64,000 bases of DNA, taken from NCBI GenBank assembly GCA_049841135.1, contig JASGHK010000008.1:1550001-1614000 (forward strand). The letters are read 5' to 3'. This document shows positions 36,124-46,894 of this stretch, piece after piece. Position numbers and translations under genes: made by a program. This DNA comes from JACRCT01 sp049841135. Lineage in GTDB: Bacteria > Myxococcota > Myxococcia > Myxococcales > UBA5297. The notes beneath the pieces are model-generated. The model ran no database searches, was not told the origin of the DNA, and saw only the letters and a program-made list of their open reading frames with translations. Within the stretch, counting starts at the first letter, position 1, and each line of letters starts with the position of its first letter.

Positions 36124-39100
36124 TCAGTCGCGCGTCCCGCGTCGGCGGCGCGCACCGGCTGTGGCGAAAGCCAGGGCCCACAGCAGCCCACCCGCCGGCG
36201 AGGCTCCCGCCGACGCGCACCCACACCCCGATCCCACGGGGCCGGGCCCAGGACCACTGCCGCCGGCGTCGAGGCCGCTCCCCGCGTCCGCCGGAGCCAC
36301 GACCGGACCCGCGTCGACCAGAACCGTTCCACCGTCCACGCCCGGAAGCGCGCACCCGTCAGGGTCGTCGACGAGGTCGTCGCAGTCGTTGTCGAGCTGG
36401 TCGCCGCAGATCTCCTTCTCGGGAACGACCTGGCCATCGCACTCGCCCCACTGGCCGTCCTGGCAGGTCTGCGTCCCCGCATGGCAGAGGCCCACGCCCT
36501 TCGTCGCCGCCGGACCCGAGTAGCACGGCTGCTCGTCGCCCATCGTGCACGCGCAACCCTCGTCGGACACCCGATCGCAGTCGTCGTCTGCGCCATCGCA
36601 GCGCTCGGCCGCCCCGGGGTGCACCTCGCGGTCCGCGTCGTCACAGTCGGCCTCGGCGTGGGCGCACGCGGCGGAGGCCGGAGCCCCGTAGCCGTCGCCG
36701 TCCAGGTCGTGGCAGGCGAAGGCGTCGGCGGAGATCTCACGGCTCTCGGTCGGCCCGCCCGGCCGGGTCAGGGTGAGGGTGAAGCCCGGCTTGCCCGTCG
36801 GGTCCAACTTCACGGTCAGCGCCGTGCCATCCGTCCAGGTGGCGCCGTAGCTGCCCGCCGGCAGCCCCGTCGTCGCCGCCACGCTCGCGCTCGCCCCGGC
36901 TTTGAGCGGCACGAGCAGCGTCACGAAGCGCTGCATCCCCGCGCCCGCGACGTCGTGCCGGACGGTGAGCGCGGGGGTCCGTCCTCCCGTGTGGCCCAGG
37001 TCCCAGCCCAGCACCTCCGGGCTACTCACGCCGCTGTCGGCGCGCACCGTCGCCGGCGCCAGCGGGACGACGGCCAGGTTGGCTTTGCCGGCGTCGGTGG
37101 TCTGCACCAGCCCGGTCGCCGCGTCGCGGCCGAAGTTTGGCGTCCACAGCTGCCAGCGCGCCTGGTAGGCGTGCGACTGCGCGTCGGTCGGCTCGAGGGT
37201 GTCGACGACCAGGACGGCCTGCGGCTCGGTCTTGAGCATCAGCACCTCGCGCTGGTGGGCGGCCGGCAGGTTGCCGGCGGCGCCGTACGCGTCCCGGTAG
37301 GTGCCGTGCGCGTAGTCGAGCCCGGATTCGGTGTGGAAGTAGGGCGCCGGCGTCGCCGGGTCGCCGGCCCCCAGACGGTCGGTCTTGGAGACCGCGCGCA
37401 GCTGGCCCTTGCCGTCGACCAGCACCGTGTTGTGCGAGAAGGACGTGATGCCGAAGTCGCGGTAGGCGCTGGTCTCGTAGTTGCCGCCGCCGTTGTCGAA
37501 CAGGAGCGTGCGACCGTAGGGCGCCAGGATGAGGTTGAGCTTGTCCTGGTGGTAGTGGCCGAAGCCCAGCGGACCGACGTCGAAGAGCAGGTAGTGCGAG
37601 TCCTTGGACCAGCCGGTGCGCATCACGGCGAAGCCGGAGTCGGGCAGCAGCAGGCTGGTGAAGGTCGGCGGAGTGCCGTCGGCACCGGCGGTCGCGGCCC
37701 AACGCACGACGGGGTCGTCGACCAACTGCGCCGAGCCGGCGATGCGGCTGGCCACCACCACCTCCCAGCTGTCGTTGACGTTGGGCGCCTTGCCGTCGGG
37801 CTGCATCATCTTGATCAGCCACAGGTCGGCATCCTTGAGTTGATCGGTGAAGCCGGCAGGGAGCTCGGCGCTGGTCCCGGTCACACCGGCGACCTGGACC
37901 ACGCTGACGACGTAGTCCAGGCAGATGACGCCGTAGCCCGGGGTCAGCTCGTATTGCGCGCCGTCGGAGAGGTACTGGGTGGCCATCTCCGTCATCAGCC
38001 GGCTCACCGCGAAGGAGCGCCAGTCGCTGGCCTCGCGCAGCTCCGGGAAGACCGCGCCCACCGTGAACAGGCCGCCCATCTCGTGGAAGACCCAGTTGCC
38101 GCCGGTCTGGAACTGCCTCAGGTAGCGCCCGTGGGAGAGGAAGCTCTTCACCATGGTCTCGAGGTGCGCGTCGTCGAACGCCGGGGCGTGCAGGAAGCGG
38201 TACCAGGCGTCGGGCCAGGTGGTGTTCATGCGGATGCCGGCCTCGATGGTGCGCCACGAGGAGCCGATGTTGTTGTTCTTGAAGGGCGGGCAGGGCCGGC
38301 TATCGACAAAGGACTGCAGGTGGGCGGCGAAGGTCTGGGCGTACTTGGCGTCGCTCGTGCCCCAGGTGGCGCGGCCCAGCTCGCGCCAGAACTGCATCCG
38401 GTTGAGCTGCCACTGCCACTCCGCCGAGTAGGCCGCGTTGGGGTTGTTGGTCGTGGCGTTGAAGCCCCAGTCGACTGCGCCGCCCGGGAAGGTGTAGCTC
38501 GTCCCCACGATGCTGAACGTCCCGGCGACGGTGGCGTCCGCGGCGCTCTTGTCGAAGGAGAGGGACGTGACCTGGTGGGGGTCGAAGAACCAGCCCGGGC
38601 TGGTGCGCGCGCGCATGTAGCTGGCGAGCGCGGTCCGGGCCGCGGGGAAGTCGGAGGCGTTGACGGCGGCGGCGACGGAGGAGAGCGCGGGCCGGGTGAG
38701 GTCCAGCGCCGCGTACAGGTCCTGGGCGGTCAGCACGGGCGGGTCGATGTGGAGGGCGCGGACGTCGTCGACGTGGACGACCAGCGTTGGATCGGGCGTC
38801 AGCCCCCAGCCGGCCGCCAGGAAGCGGACGTTGTCGATCTGCTGCCAGCCCAGCGGGTGGCGACTGGTGGAGAACTCCTCGAAGAAGAGGGTGACCTCGC
38901 GCCACCCCTGCCAGTCGATGGCGATGTCCTTGGAGTAGTAGTCGGCGTCGGCGTAGGCGCTGTTCTCTGAGCCGAGGTAGACGAGCAGGTGGCTGCCGTT
39001 GGTGTTGGACGAGTGCAGCCAGAAGCGCAGCGCCGTCTCGCCACTCAGGTCTGCGTTGAGGTTCTCGCGGCGCAGTGCGGTGGTGTCGGCGATGGCCCAG

Positions 39101-39261
39101 CGGACGGCGCCTGTCCCCTGCTGGTGCAGGGCCGTCACCACCGTGCCGCCCGTCCACTCCCCGGCCGTGTCGCAGGCGCTCAGCGTCTGGTCGGCGAAGG
39201 CGGCGGCGGGCCACAGGGCCAAGAGCGGAAGCGCGACCAGGAATGGGCGACGGGCTGGCAT
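36124..39261 (-). CDS. surface heparinase II/III-like polysaccharide lyase with MYXO-CTERM
   Basis: A 1045-residue exported protein. After a signal peptide comes a carbohydrate-binding-like beta sandwich (about 25-170), then an alpha/alpha toroid (about 180-500). A heparinase II/III beta domain (about 530-850) contains GFGHYHQDKLNLIL and FDNGGGNY. From about 865 a MopE-like metal-binding motif (DLDGDGYG, then ADCDDADREVHPGAAE and CDGADDDCD) is followed by a Pro/Gly spacer and the MYXO-CTERM tail (SGCGCA, hydrophobic helix, ARRRR). Lyases of this family cleave uronic-acid polysaccharides; the substrate is unknown. The tail predicts sorting to the cell surface. GGAGG precedes the ATG. Confidence 0.85.
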   Translation of the reverse strand: MPARRPFLVALPLLALWPAAAFADQTLSACDTAGEWTGGTVVTALHQQGTGAVRWAIADTTALRRENLNADLSGETALRFWLHSSNTNGSHLLVYLGSENSAYADADYYSKDIAIDWQGWREVTLFFEEFSTSRHPLGWQQIDNVRFLAAGWGLTPDPTLVVHVDDVRALHIDPPVLTAQDLYAALDLTRPALSSVAAAVNASDFPAARTALASYMRARTSPGWFFDPHQVTSLSFDKSAADATVAGTFSIVGTSYTFPGGAVDWGFNATTNNPNAAYSAEWQWQLNRMQFWRELGRATWGTSDAKYAQTFAAHLQSFVDSRPCPPFKNNNIGSSWRTIEAGIRMNTTWPDAWYRFLHAPAFDDAHLETMVKSFLSHGRYLRQFQTGGNWVFHEMGGLFTVGAVFPELREASDWRSFAVSRLMTEMATQYLSDGAQYELTPGYGVICLDYVVSVVQVAGVTGTSAELPAGFTDQLKDADLWLIKMMQPDGKAPNVNDSWEVVVASRIAGSAQLVDDPVVRWAATAGADGTPPTFTSLLLPDSGFAVMRTGWSKDSHYLLFDVGPLGFGHYHQDKLNLILAPYGRTLLFDNGGGNYETSAYRDFGITSFSHNTVLVDGKGQLRAVSKTDRLGAGDPATPAPYFHTESGLDYAHGTYRDAYGAAGNLPAAHQREVLMLKTEPQAVLVVDTLEPTDAQSHAYQARWQLWTPNFGRDAATGLVQTTDAGKANLAVVPLAPATVRADSGVSSPEVLGWDLGHTGGRTPALTVRHDVAGAGMQRFVTLLVPLKAGASASVAATTGLPAGSYGATWTDGTALTVKLDPTGKPGFTLTLTRPGGPTESREISADAFACHDLDGDGYGAPASAACAHAEADCDDADREVHPGAAERCDGADDDCDRVSDEGCACTMGDEQPCYSGPAATKGVGLCHAGTQTCQDGQWGECDGQVVPEKEICGDQLDNDCDDLVDDPDGCALPGVDGGTVLVDAGPVVAPADAGSGLDAGGSGPGPGPVGSGCGCASAGASPAGGLLWALAFATAGARRRRGTRD

Positions 39262-39638
39262 GGAGTCCTCCGTTTCGTTGCGGCGCGGCGGGAGCCTCAG
39301 GGTACTCCAGGGGCACGCACACGTTGGTGGTGGGTGGTGGGAGGTCGGCGACCGGGCGTTGGTGATCGGCGGCTGACGTCCCGGTATGGGTCGCTGCCGG
39401 TTTGCGATGGTCGGATTCGACGGTGGCGACGGTCGCTGCTGACCGGAGAGGGGCTAGCCCCCGGCTTCCATCCGCGGCGCTCGAAAGGTGCCACGGCAAC
39501 TCATCAACTCCTGAGAGGTGAGGACGTTCGAATTGGCGAAGGTCCTCGAGCGGCCAACTCCTGCCCTCGACCAGATAGACACGCAGACGGGCCGACCTCG
39601 GCGACACGGTGCGCGGGCCGATCGTCTCCGTTCGATCG
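39262..39638. other. gene-free region between two minus-strand genes
   Basis: About 377 bases with no convincing coding frame, RNA or repeat. It carries the promoter area of the lyase gene and the 3' end region of the Omp85-like gene. A GGTGGTGGGTGGTGGGAGG stretch near 39326 is simple-sequence-like. Confidence 0.5.
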
Positions 39639-41007
39639 TCAAAGGCTCCCGCCGGCGATGGCGAGCGTGACGGCCAGGGCTTTGACGTCGAGGCCGTAGG
39701 CCAGGTCGATCTTCAGGACCGGGATGGCGACCCCGGGGATGACCACGCGGGCGCCCACTCCCACGCCGGCGTGCAGCGACGGCTTCGCTGCGGCGTTCCC
39801 CTCCCGTGCCGGCAGCCCGCCCGGATTGCGCTCGAGCACGAGGCCCGCATCCGCGAAGGCCGCCAGCGCGAGGTTGATGGTCTGCTCGGTCAAGGGCACC
39901 GGGATGTCCGAGACGACCGGGACCTGCTCCTCGAGCTGCAGGGTGGCCACGAAGTCGCCGCCGAACTCCGCGCTGTTGAAGCCGCGCAGGTCCGACCCGC
40001 CGATCCGGAGGATTCTCGTTGACCGGGATTCCCCGCGACGAGGTGGGTTGGATGAGCGCTGCGCGCAGCACGAGCGAGGGCCAGGACTGCAGCCACTTCC
40101 CGTAGAGCTCCAGCTTGACCTCGAGCTTGTAGTAGTCGAAGTCCGACCCGATGACGCCGTCGGTCAGCTCGTTGAACATCGCGAAGCGCACGCCCTCGCG
40201 CAGCCCCAGCGGAGCGATGGTCGTGTCGTAGACGAGGTGGAGCTGCGCCAGCACGTGGTGCCCGCTGCGCGGGTTGTAGGCCGGCGCGCTGACGGTGGGA
40301 TCGTCGGCTCCGGGTGCATAGACGTCGACGCGGTGGTAGAGCAGGCCCGCCGTCAGCCGCAGCGCCGGGGTAGCGACCCAGCCGAGCTTCACGTCGCCGC
40401 CCCAGACCATGGTCGGTACGTGGAAGGTGACGCGGTGGTCCTGGTAGTAGCGGAACGACTCCAGCCTCCAGAGCGCGACGACCGACCAGGTCACCGGCGC
40501 GAAGGAGTCCAGCGGCTGGCGCAGCCCCGCGACCACGAAGGACTTCGACTCGCCGTACTGGCCCGCGGCGAGCAGCTGCAGCCCGCGCCCGACCAGGTTC
40601 TGCTCCACGAAGGCCGCGCCGATGGCCATGTCACCGGCGCCGATGCTCCCCACGGGCACCGCGAAGTAGGACAGCTTCTCTTCGAGGGTGACGTGGACGT
40701 CGACCTCGGTGATCTCCTCCGTGGCGATTGACCGCGCCGCATCCTCCGGCGTCAGGTCCAGCCAGACCTTGCAGCTCATGAAGAGGTCGCTCTGGGCGAG
40801 GCCGTGCTCGGCTGTCGCCAGCACCTCGAGGTCGACCGGCTCGCCCGGCTTCAAACCGGTGAGCGCGCGGACGGTGCTCTCCTTGGTCTTGCTCGCGCCA
40901 TGCAGCACCAGCCCGCGCGCGACCAGCTTGGCCTCGGATGAGCCAGGCACCAGCAGGGCTAGGAGCAGCGTCAGGAGCGCGGTGAGGAGCCGAATCACGG
41001 CGGCCAT
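39639..41007 (-). CDS. Omp85/BamA-like surface antigen protein, frameshifted near 40013
   Basis: About 455 residues once repaired. A signal peptide is followed by one POTRA-like domain (about 27-115: GLVLHGASKTKESTVRALTGLKPGE in pieces). The rest is a 16-strand-type beta barrel with the family motif R-I-G-G-S-D-L-R-G-F just after the break. The frame is interrupted at GGATTC (plus 40010-40015). Deleting one T gives continuity from PVNE to ILRIGGSDLRGF. Omp85 proteins insert or export outer-membrane proteins or lipids; a single POTRA suggests a TamA-like or patatin-partner role rather than BamA itself. Confidence 0.75.
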
Positions 41008-41102
41008 GTTAGCCCGACGGCCTCGGCGCCCCGCCAGTGGTGGATCACAGCGTTCGCCGCGACACCGGCCGCGATCCGCTGGACGTCGCGTCACGACCCG
41101 GC

Positions 41103-41528
41103 TCAGCCTTGGAAGCGCCGCTTGAATCCCTCGGGGACCGCGACCAGGGTCCGCTTCGAATAGTCGAAGAACCGCACTCCCATCTGGCCCTCGGCGACGA
41201 CGCGGCCACTGGCCTTGTCCTGCGCGCGCCAGACCAGGTCGCACCCCGTGGGGTGAAAGGCACCCACGGCCAACTCGAACACCAGCGATTCGCCGTAGCG
41301 CGCCTCCGAGCGGTAGCGCACCGCGGCGTCGGCCAGGATGATGCCCACGCCCTCGACGTCGAGCTCCGTGTAGCCCATCGACGCCAGGAACCGGACCCGG
41401 GCCTCGGAGGCGAGCGAGAGCAGCGCCACATTGTCCAGGTGGTGGCCGTAGTTGATGTGCCCGATGAGGATGGGCAGCTCGGTCTGGAAGGCGAATCGCT
41501 CCGGCAGGTCGATCTTCACGCGCGCCAC
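41103..41528 (-). CDS. hotdog-fold acyl-CoA thioesterase (4HBT type)
   Basis: A 141-residue cytosolic enzyme. The hotdog fold is recognisable: strand INYGHHLDNVALLSL (4HBT motif with Asn/His/Asp), a long helix (SEARVRFLAS), GIILADAAVRYRSEARYGES, and a C-terminal strand set. Such enzymes hydrolyse acyl-CoAs; chain length is not predictable. AAAGGAG precedes the start codon at 41528. GATAGA upstream is a candidate -10 box. Confidence 0.85.
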   Translation of the reverse strand: MARVKIDLPERFAFQTELPILIGHINYGHHLDNVALLSLASEARVRFLASMGYTELDVEGVGIILADAAVRYRSEARYGESLVFELAVGAFHPTGCDLVWRAQDKASGRVVAEGQMGVRFFDYSKRTLVAVPEGFKRRFQG

Positions 41529-41725
41529 GGGCGCTCCTTTCGTCCGGGAGTTGCCTTCTATCCGCGGGTGTCGCTCAAGAGGCCGCCAAAGGCAACCAGC
41601 GGGTTTCTCCCCGGAGCCCTGGGGTCACTGGTCTCTATCCGCAGAAAGCCGACCGCGACGGGGAGACGGAAGAGGGGCTCTGGCCAAGAACTGGCGCTGC
41701 TGCAGAACTGTGCCACCTTGTAGCA

Positions 41726-42106
41726 ATGAACCCGCGCACCGATCATCAGCCCGCAGCCCGCTCCTCCGCTCGCAACCCTCGCCCCGTGACCGTCCTCCTG
41801 GGCGACCGACTCCCGGCCCAGTGCTCCGACGTCGGCGCCGGCGGACTGTGCGTGCAGCTCGCCGGAGTCTTCCTGCCCGGGGCGAAGGTCCACGGCAGCG
41901 TCCTCCTCGGCGCGCAGCGCTTCCCCTTCGCCGGCGAGGTGGCGTGGGTCTCGCCCGGCAACCTGCGGCAGCACAGCCTGAGCCGCGTCGGCGTCCGCTT
42001 CGTCTCCGCGCCCCAGGAGCTGACCGGGCAGCTCGCCCAGCTCGAGCGCGCCGAGCTGCGCGAGAACCGGCAGCGCGTCACCGTCCGCCGCGCGCGCGCC
42101 GCCTGA
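41726..42106 (+). CDS. PilZ domain protein
   Basis: A 126-residue protein. The PilZ pattern is visible. The basic N-terminal stretch (SSARNPR) is a possible form of the c-di-GMP RxxxR site but does not match it exactly. The D-V-G-A-G-G-L segment corresponds to (D/N)xSxxG. PilZ proteins respond to c-di-GMP, a plausible link to motility or exopolysaccharide control. Ligand binding is uncertain because the Arg spacing is imperfect. It ends 10 bases before the NTF2-like gene, so the two are probably one operon. Confidence 0.78.
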   Translation: MNPRTDHQPAARSSARNPRPVTVLLGDRLPAQCSDVGAGGLCVQLAGVFLPGAKVHGSVLLGAQRFPFAGEVAWVSPGNLRQHSLSRVGVRFVSAPQELTGQLAQLERAELRENRQRVTVRRARAA

Positions 42107-42116
42107 GCCTCTCGCC

Positions 42117-42560
42117 ATGACCGACTACCCCAACGTGGCCAACGCGGTGGCCCGCTTCTTCGCCGCCATCGACGCGCGCGACTGGGCCGGCGCCGAGCAG
42201 CTGATGGCCCGCCCCTTCCACCTCGACTACTCGAGCTTCGGAGGCGGGCCGCCGGCAGAGCTGCCGCCGTCGGCGATCCTCGACGGCTGGAAGAAGCTCC
42301 TGCCGGGCTTCGACCACACCCACCACCAGCTCGGCAACCTCGACGTCGAAGCCGGCCGCGAGTCCGCGGTGGTCCGCTGCTACGGCACCGCCACGCACGT
42401 CCTCGGCCTGCGGGTGTGGACCGTGGTCGGCACCTACCGCGTCACGCTCCGCCGCGAGGAGCGGTCCTGGGTGCTCACCGGCCTCCAGTTCAACTTCAAG
42501 TACCAGGCCGGCGACCTGACGCTGGCCGCCGAAGCGCAAGGCCGCGCCGCGACCCGCTAG
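42117..42560 (+). CDS. NTF2-like (SnoaL-type) protein
   Basis: A 147-residue alpha+beta barrel protein. The helix VARFFAAIDARDWAGAEQLMA and the strands following LHLDYSSFG to TYRVTLRR-type segments are typical of the SnoaL/NTF2-like superfamily, which holds both enzymes and ligand-binding proteins. No catalytic residue set can be named. It is probably translated from the PilZ transcript (10 bases apart). Confidence 0.75.
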   Translation: MTDYPNVANAVARFFAAIDARDWAGAEQLMARPFHLDYSSFGGGPPAELPPSAILDGWKKLLPGFDHTHHQLGNLDVEAGRESAVVRCYGTATHVLGLRVWTVVGTYRVTLRREERSWVLTGLQFNFKYQAGDLTLAAEAQGRAATR

Positions 42561-42685
42561 AGCTCGCTGCAGATCTCACGAACCGGCTCTGCCTGCGACC
42601 ACGCGCCTGACGCGAGGCAGGCTCTGCCGGCATTTGGTTATGCTGAGGCCCGCTCGAGCCCCGAGCGCACCTACGGGAGGGAGCC

Positions 42686-43213
42686 ATGCTCCGACACCTT
42701 CACCTGCTCACAGCGGCCAGCCTGCTCGCGCTCGCCTGCTCCTTGCCGCGCGAGGAGACCCCAGCAGCCCAGGCGGCCGCCGCCTCTCCAGCGCCCGCCA
42801 CCTCACAGGCCGCGCTGGTCGTGGCGCAGCCCTCGGTGGCTCCGGAGACCGCGCTGCTCTCCCTCGTGCTTCCCCAGGAAGGACGGCCGATGTTCGACGC
42901 CGTTCGTCGCCGCGCCATCGCCTTCCATCTGCCGCGCCCGGTGGACGGTCCGCGCCCGACTCCTCAGGTTGTCGCCGGCGAGAGCCACTTCCTCGCCGTG
43001 CACCACCCTTCCCTGCCTGCGCCGCTCGAGCTCCCGGTCGAGCTGGGCAGCCCCTCCGCCGCGGCTGAACGCACGGCGCCGGCCGCGCCGGTGTGGCAGG
43101 GCGGCGGCACGATCCTGCGCGCGCCCTGCTTCGGCGTCGGCACGCGCTACGACCTCGTCAGCGTGACCCCCGCCGGCACCAACGTCCTCGCCAAGGCGGA
43201 GGTGGCCGAATGA
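42686..43213 (+). CDS. hypothetical lipoprotein
   Basis: A 175-residue lipoprotein (lipobox L-A-L-A-C, Cys18). An Ala/Pro/Gln-rich spacer is followed by a compact C-terminal beta domain (about 75-175). I recognise no family. The stop overlaps the start of the giant M64 protein gene (ATGA at 43210), so the two are translationally coupled and their products may act together. GGAGGG precedes the ATG. A TATGCT box lies at 42639-42644. Confidence 0.62.
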   Translation: MLRHLHLLTAASLLALACSLPREETPAAQAAAASPAPATSQAALVVAQPSVAPETALLSLVLPQEGRPMFDAVRRRAIAFHLPRPVDGPRPTPQVVAGESHFLAVHHPSLPAPLELPVELGSPSAAAERTAPAAPVWQGGGTILRAPCFGVGTRYDLVSVTPAGTNVLAKAEVAE

Positions 43214-46200
43214 ACCGCCTCTCGCCCGCCCCCGCCTGCGCCTTCGCCGCCGCGCTCCTCCTCGGCACCCTCCTCACCCCAGCACCCGCTCGCGCCCAGA
43301 GCGGCTGCACCGGGCACCCCGAGCTGTGCAACCTCACCGTCCACTCCACCCTCGAGCAGCCCGACCTCGCGGTGGCCATCGACGTGGTCCTCGTCGGCGA
43401 CGGCTTCACCGACATGAACGACTGGAAGGGCGTGGCCGACGGCGCCATCGCTTCCTTCAAGTCCGCCACCTCGGGCATCTACTCGCGCGTCCCCAGCCTC
43501 TACAACTTCCACATCGTCGACGTGACCAGCGCCACCACCGACGTCTCCGACGCCGACCTCACCGACACCGCCCTGGGGATGAACGTCTCCGGCGCCTACA
43601 TCAAGGCCGACGCCTCGCACCTGCAGCTCGCGGCCCTCAACGCCCCCGACGTGGACGTCATCGTGGCCATCGCCAACGCCGGCAGCGGCCGCGCCAACGC
43701 CGACTACCCGAGCCAGCTCGCCTCCGGCTCCAGCGTGCGCCTGCAGCGCGGTTCGACCAGCGTCATCACCCATGAGCTGGGCCACGCCCTCATCCACCTC
43801 GCCGACGAGTACGAGGAGGCCGGCATCTGCGCCACCCAGCCGCCGAGCGAGACCGCGATGCTCACCGAGGCCAACGTCACCGCCGACCCCACCTGCTACA
43901 AGTTCCAGGGCATCGCCGGCGCGGGTTGCATCCAGGGCGCCAAGTACTGCTCGTCCGGCGCCTACCGGTCCGCCTCGACCTGCTTCATGCGCACCAACTG
44001 GGGCGACGCCTGCCCGGTGTGCGCCCACCAGAATCGCCCAGGTGCTCAAGGAGCGGCGCAGCCAGGCGGACTGGGGCGCCCCGTGGATCGTCGCGCGGGT
44101 CGCGGACGGCACCAACCCGGTGGCGGGCACCGTCGACCTGTGGGCCTCCGTCTTCGACGACTACTTCAGCCCCACCCAGCTCGTCTTCGCGGTCGACGGC
44201 TCGACCGTGGGGACGGCCACCACGCTCTACGGCAGCCCCAAGGTCAGCTTCGACACGACGAAGCTGTTCGACGGGACGCACACCCTCACCGTCCTCGGCT
44301 CCGACGCCTCAGGCCACGCCGCCGCGGCCAAGCCGGTCAGCTTCGTGACCCGCAACTTCACCGCCACCGCGCCGCCGGTGGTCTCCATCACCTACCCGAC
44401 CCAGGGCCAGGCCCTGACTGGCACCACGTACGTCTCCGCCAGCGTCACCGGCGCCCCCACCAACATCCGGCAGCTCCTGCTCTCCATCGACGGCCAGCCG
44501 GCGGCCATCTCGGTCGACTCGCCCTATCTGTCGTTCCAGTGGGACGTCTCCAAGGTTTCCGCCGGCTCGCACACCCTGGTCGCCACCGCCATCGACACCT
44601 CCGAGAACGTGGGGACGAGCTCCACGGTGACCGTGACCACCAGCACCGGGACGACGCCCGCCCGGGCGCCCACGATCATCCTGCCGACCGACGGCTCGGC
44701 GGTGGGCCCCTACTTCACGCTCACCTGGACGGGCGAGGGCGCGGGCGGCAGCCAGGGCGGCGGCTCGAGCCCGGACGTCTCGCTCGTCCTCGACAACGTC
44801 GTCGTCAGCCCCAACCCGCTCGCCGGCAAGTCCGGCGCGGCGCTCATCGACGCGCGTCTGTGGACCCTGGGCCCGCACCAGCTGCGCCTGCGCCTGGGCA
44901 CCGCGGACAGCGCCCCGGTGGTGGTCGTCCGCCAGCAGCCGACGACGCCCGCCGCCTTCATCGCCTCGCCGCGGGCCTGGCAGGTCGTGCGGGGCGTGGT
45001 GCAGGTGGCGGTGGTCGCGTCCGACGACGCGCCCATCAGCTCGGTCGTCCTGCGCGCAGACGGCGCGACGGTGGGCAGCGTCAGCGGCGGCTCCGGGAAC
45101 ATCGCCTTCGACACCGCCGGCAAGCCCAAGCAAATGGTTTTGGAGGCCGAGGCCACCTCCAGCGACGGAGGCAAGGCCAAGAGCGAGCAGGTCACGGTGC
45201 GCATCGACAACGGCGCCCCGACCGTCGCCATCGGCTACCCCGCCCAGAACGGCATCGTTTCGCCCGGCATCCTCGGCGTTCGCGTGGTCGTCAGCGACGC
45301 CGAGACCTTCATCGCGCAGATCGGCCTGACGCTGGACGGGAGCGCCCTGCCCCCGTCGTCGGGGACCTCCTTCCTGCTCGACGTGACCGCGGGCGCCCAC
45401 ACCCTGGTGGCCACCGCCACCGACGCCGCCGGCAATCAGGCGACGAGCGCGCCGACCACCTTCACCGCGGCGTCTTGCTCGACCACCGGCTGCGACGACG
45501 GCAGCTCGTGCACCTCCGACAGCTGCGCCTCGACGGGCAGGTGCGTCCACGCCAAGACCGCCAACTGCTGCACCGGCCCCGCCGACTGCGCCGACGCCGA
45601 CGCCTGCACGACCGACACCTGCGCCGGCGGGGCCTGCGTCCACGCGACCATCGCTGGCTGCTGCAACTCGGCCTTCACCTGCGACGACGCGGACCTGTGC
45701 ACCAAGGACCTCTGCTCCGGGGCCGGCGGCACCTGCTCGCACTCGCCCGCGAGCTGCTGTGCGGCCGACGCCGATTGCAGCGACGGCAAGACCTGCACCA
45801 CCGACCGCTGCATCGGCGCGCCGGCCGGCTTCTGTGCGCACGACTGGACACCCGACTGCTGCACCGCCGACGCCGACTGCGATGACGGCGACGTCTGCAC
45901 CAGCGACCATTGCGGCGGGGGCGTCTGCTCGCACGCCGCCGTCGCCGGGTGCTGCGTCAGCAGCGCGACCTGCGCGGACTCCGACCCGTGCACTTCGGAC
46001 CTGTGCGCGAACAACGTCTGCACGCACACGCCGACGAAAGGCTGCTGCGCGACCGACCCCGACTGCACGACCCTCAACCCCTGCAGCCGCGGGACATGCA
46101 GCCAGGGCCACTGCTCGTTCGCCGCCGTCAGCGGCTGCTGCAACTTCGACTTCGAGTGCGCCGACAGCGACCCGTGCACGGTCCATGGCTGCGTGGGCAA

Positions 46201-46816
46201 CGTCTGCACCCTCGTCTCGGCCACCGCGGGCTGCGCCGACGCCGGCGTCGCTTCACCCGACGCGGCTGCCCCTGGACCCGACGCCGCAGCGCCGGGCCTC
46301 GACGCGGCCGCCCCCGGCCCGGACGCCGCCGCGGCCGGGCTCGATGCCTCCGCACCGGGCCTCGATGCCGGTGCGCCCGGCCTGGATGCCGCGGTCCCGC
46401 CCGGTCCCGACGCCGCCGAGCCAGCGAGCGATGCCGCGGCTTCGGGGACGGACACCGGGACGGCGGAGCTCGACGCTGCGATCGCTGCGGTCGACGCGGA
46501 GACGCCCGCCGGCCCCGACGCCGAGATCGTCCCCGGCGAAGACGCGGGATCGGCGCTCCCGCTCGACGCTTCGACGGTCGTGACGGCAGACACCGGCGCG
46601 CCGCTCGGTCCCGACGCCGAGGTCGTCCATCCCTCGGACGCCGCACAACCCAGCGCCGACGGCGCCGTGGTGAACCCGGGCGCGGACGCCTCCGACCCGA
46701 ACGAGGTCATCACCTCCGGCTGCGGCTGCGCCAGCGGCGCGGGCGGCACGCCATCGGCGCTGCCCTTCGCCCTGGCGGCGATGCTGTTGCTCTCGCGGCG
46801 GCGCTCCGGTCGCTGA
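43210..46816 (+). CDS. giant surface M64 peptidase with Ig-like, Cys-rich and MYXO-CTERM parts; frameshifted near 44033
   Basis: About 1201 residues once repaired. A signal peptide is followed by an M64 peptidase domain (VVLVGDGFTD near residue 60, active site THELGHALIHLADEYEEAG near 193, closing Cys cluster CPVCAHQ). Four Ig-like beta domains follow (about 290-750), then eight Cys-rich units of about 35 residues (C-C-x-x-x-x-x-C-x-D-x-D-x-C-T-x-D-x-C pattern, about 760-1010). A long Asp/Ala/Pro linker made of PDAAAPG-type units (about 1020-1160) leads to the MYXO-CTERM tail (SGCGCA, helix, SRRR). The frame breaks at GAATC 44031-44035. Deleting one A joins CAHQ to IAQVLKER. Confidence 0.85.
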
Positions 46817-46839
46817 GAGAAGCTTTCTTCTGAAAAGGA

Positions 46840-46872
46840 CTGGGGGCGAGCGCATCGAGCGCTCGCCCCCAG
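46840..46872. terminator. bidirectional transcription terminator hairpin
   Basis: A perfect 14-base stem, CTGGGGGCGAGCGC with GCGCTCGCCCCCAG, encloses a 5-base loop. It lies between the convergent ends at 46816 and 46895. On the minus strand the stem is followed by CCTTTTC, a short U-run, and on the plus strand there is none, so it should terminate the 46895 gene best. Confidence 0.8.
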
Positions 46873-46894
46873 CCGTCACTTCAGAATCCGTTCG

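Noticed and set aside
36481..38970. An 829-codon open frame antisense to the lyase
   Set aside because: It is Val/Gly/Arg-rich with no recognisable domain, while the minus strand carries a complete lyase with signal peptide and MYXO-CTERM.
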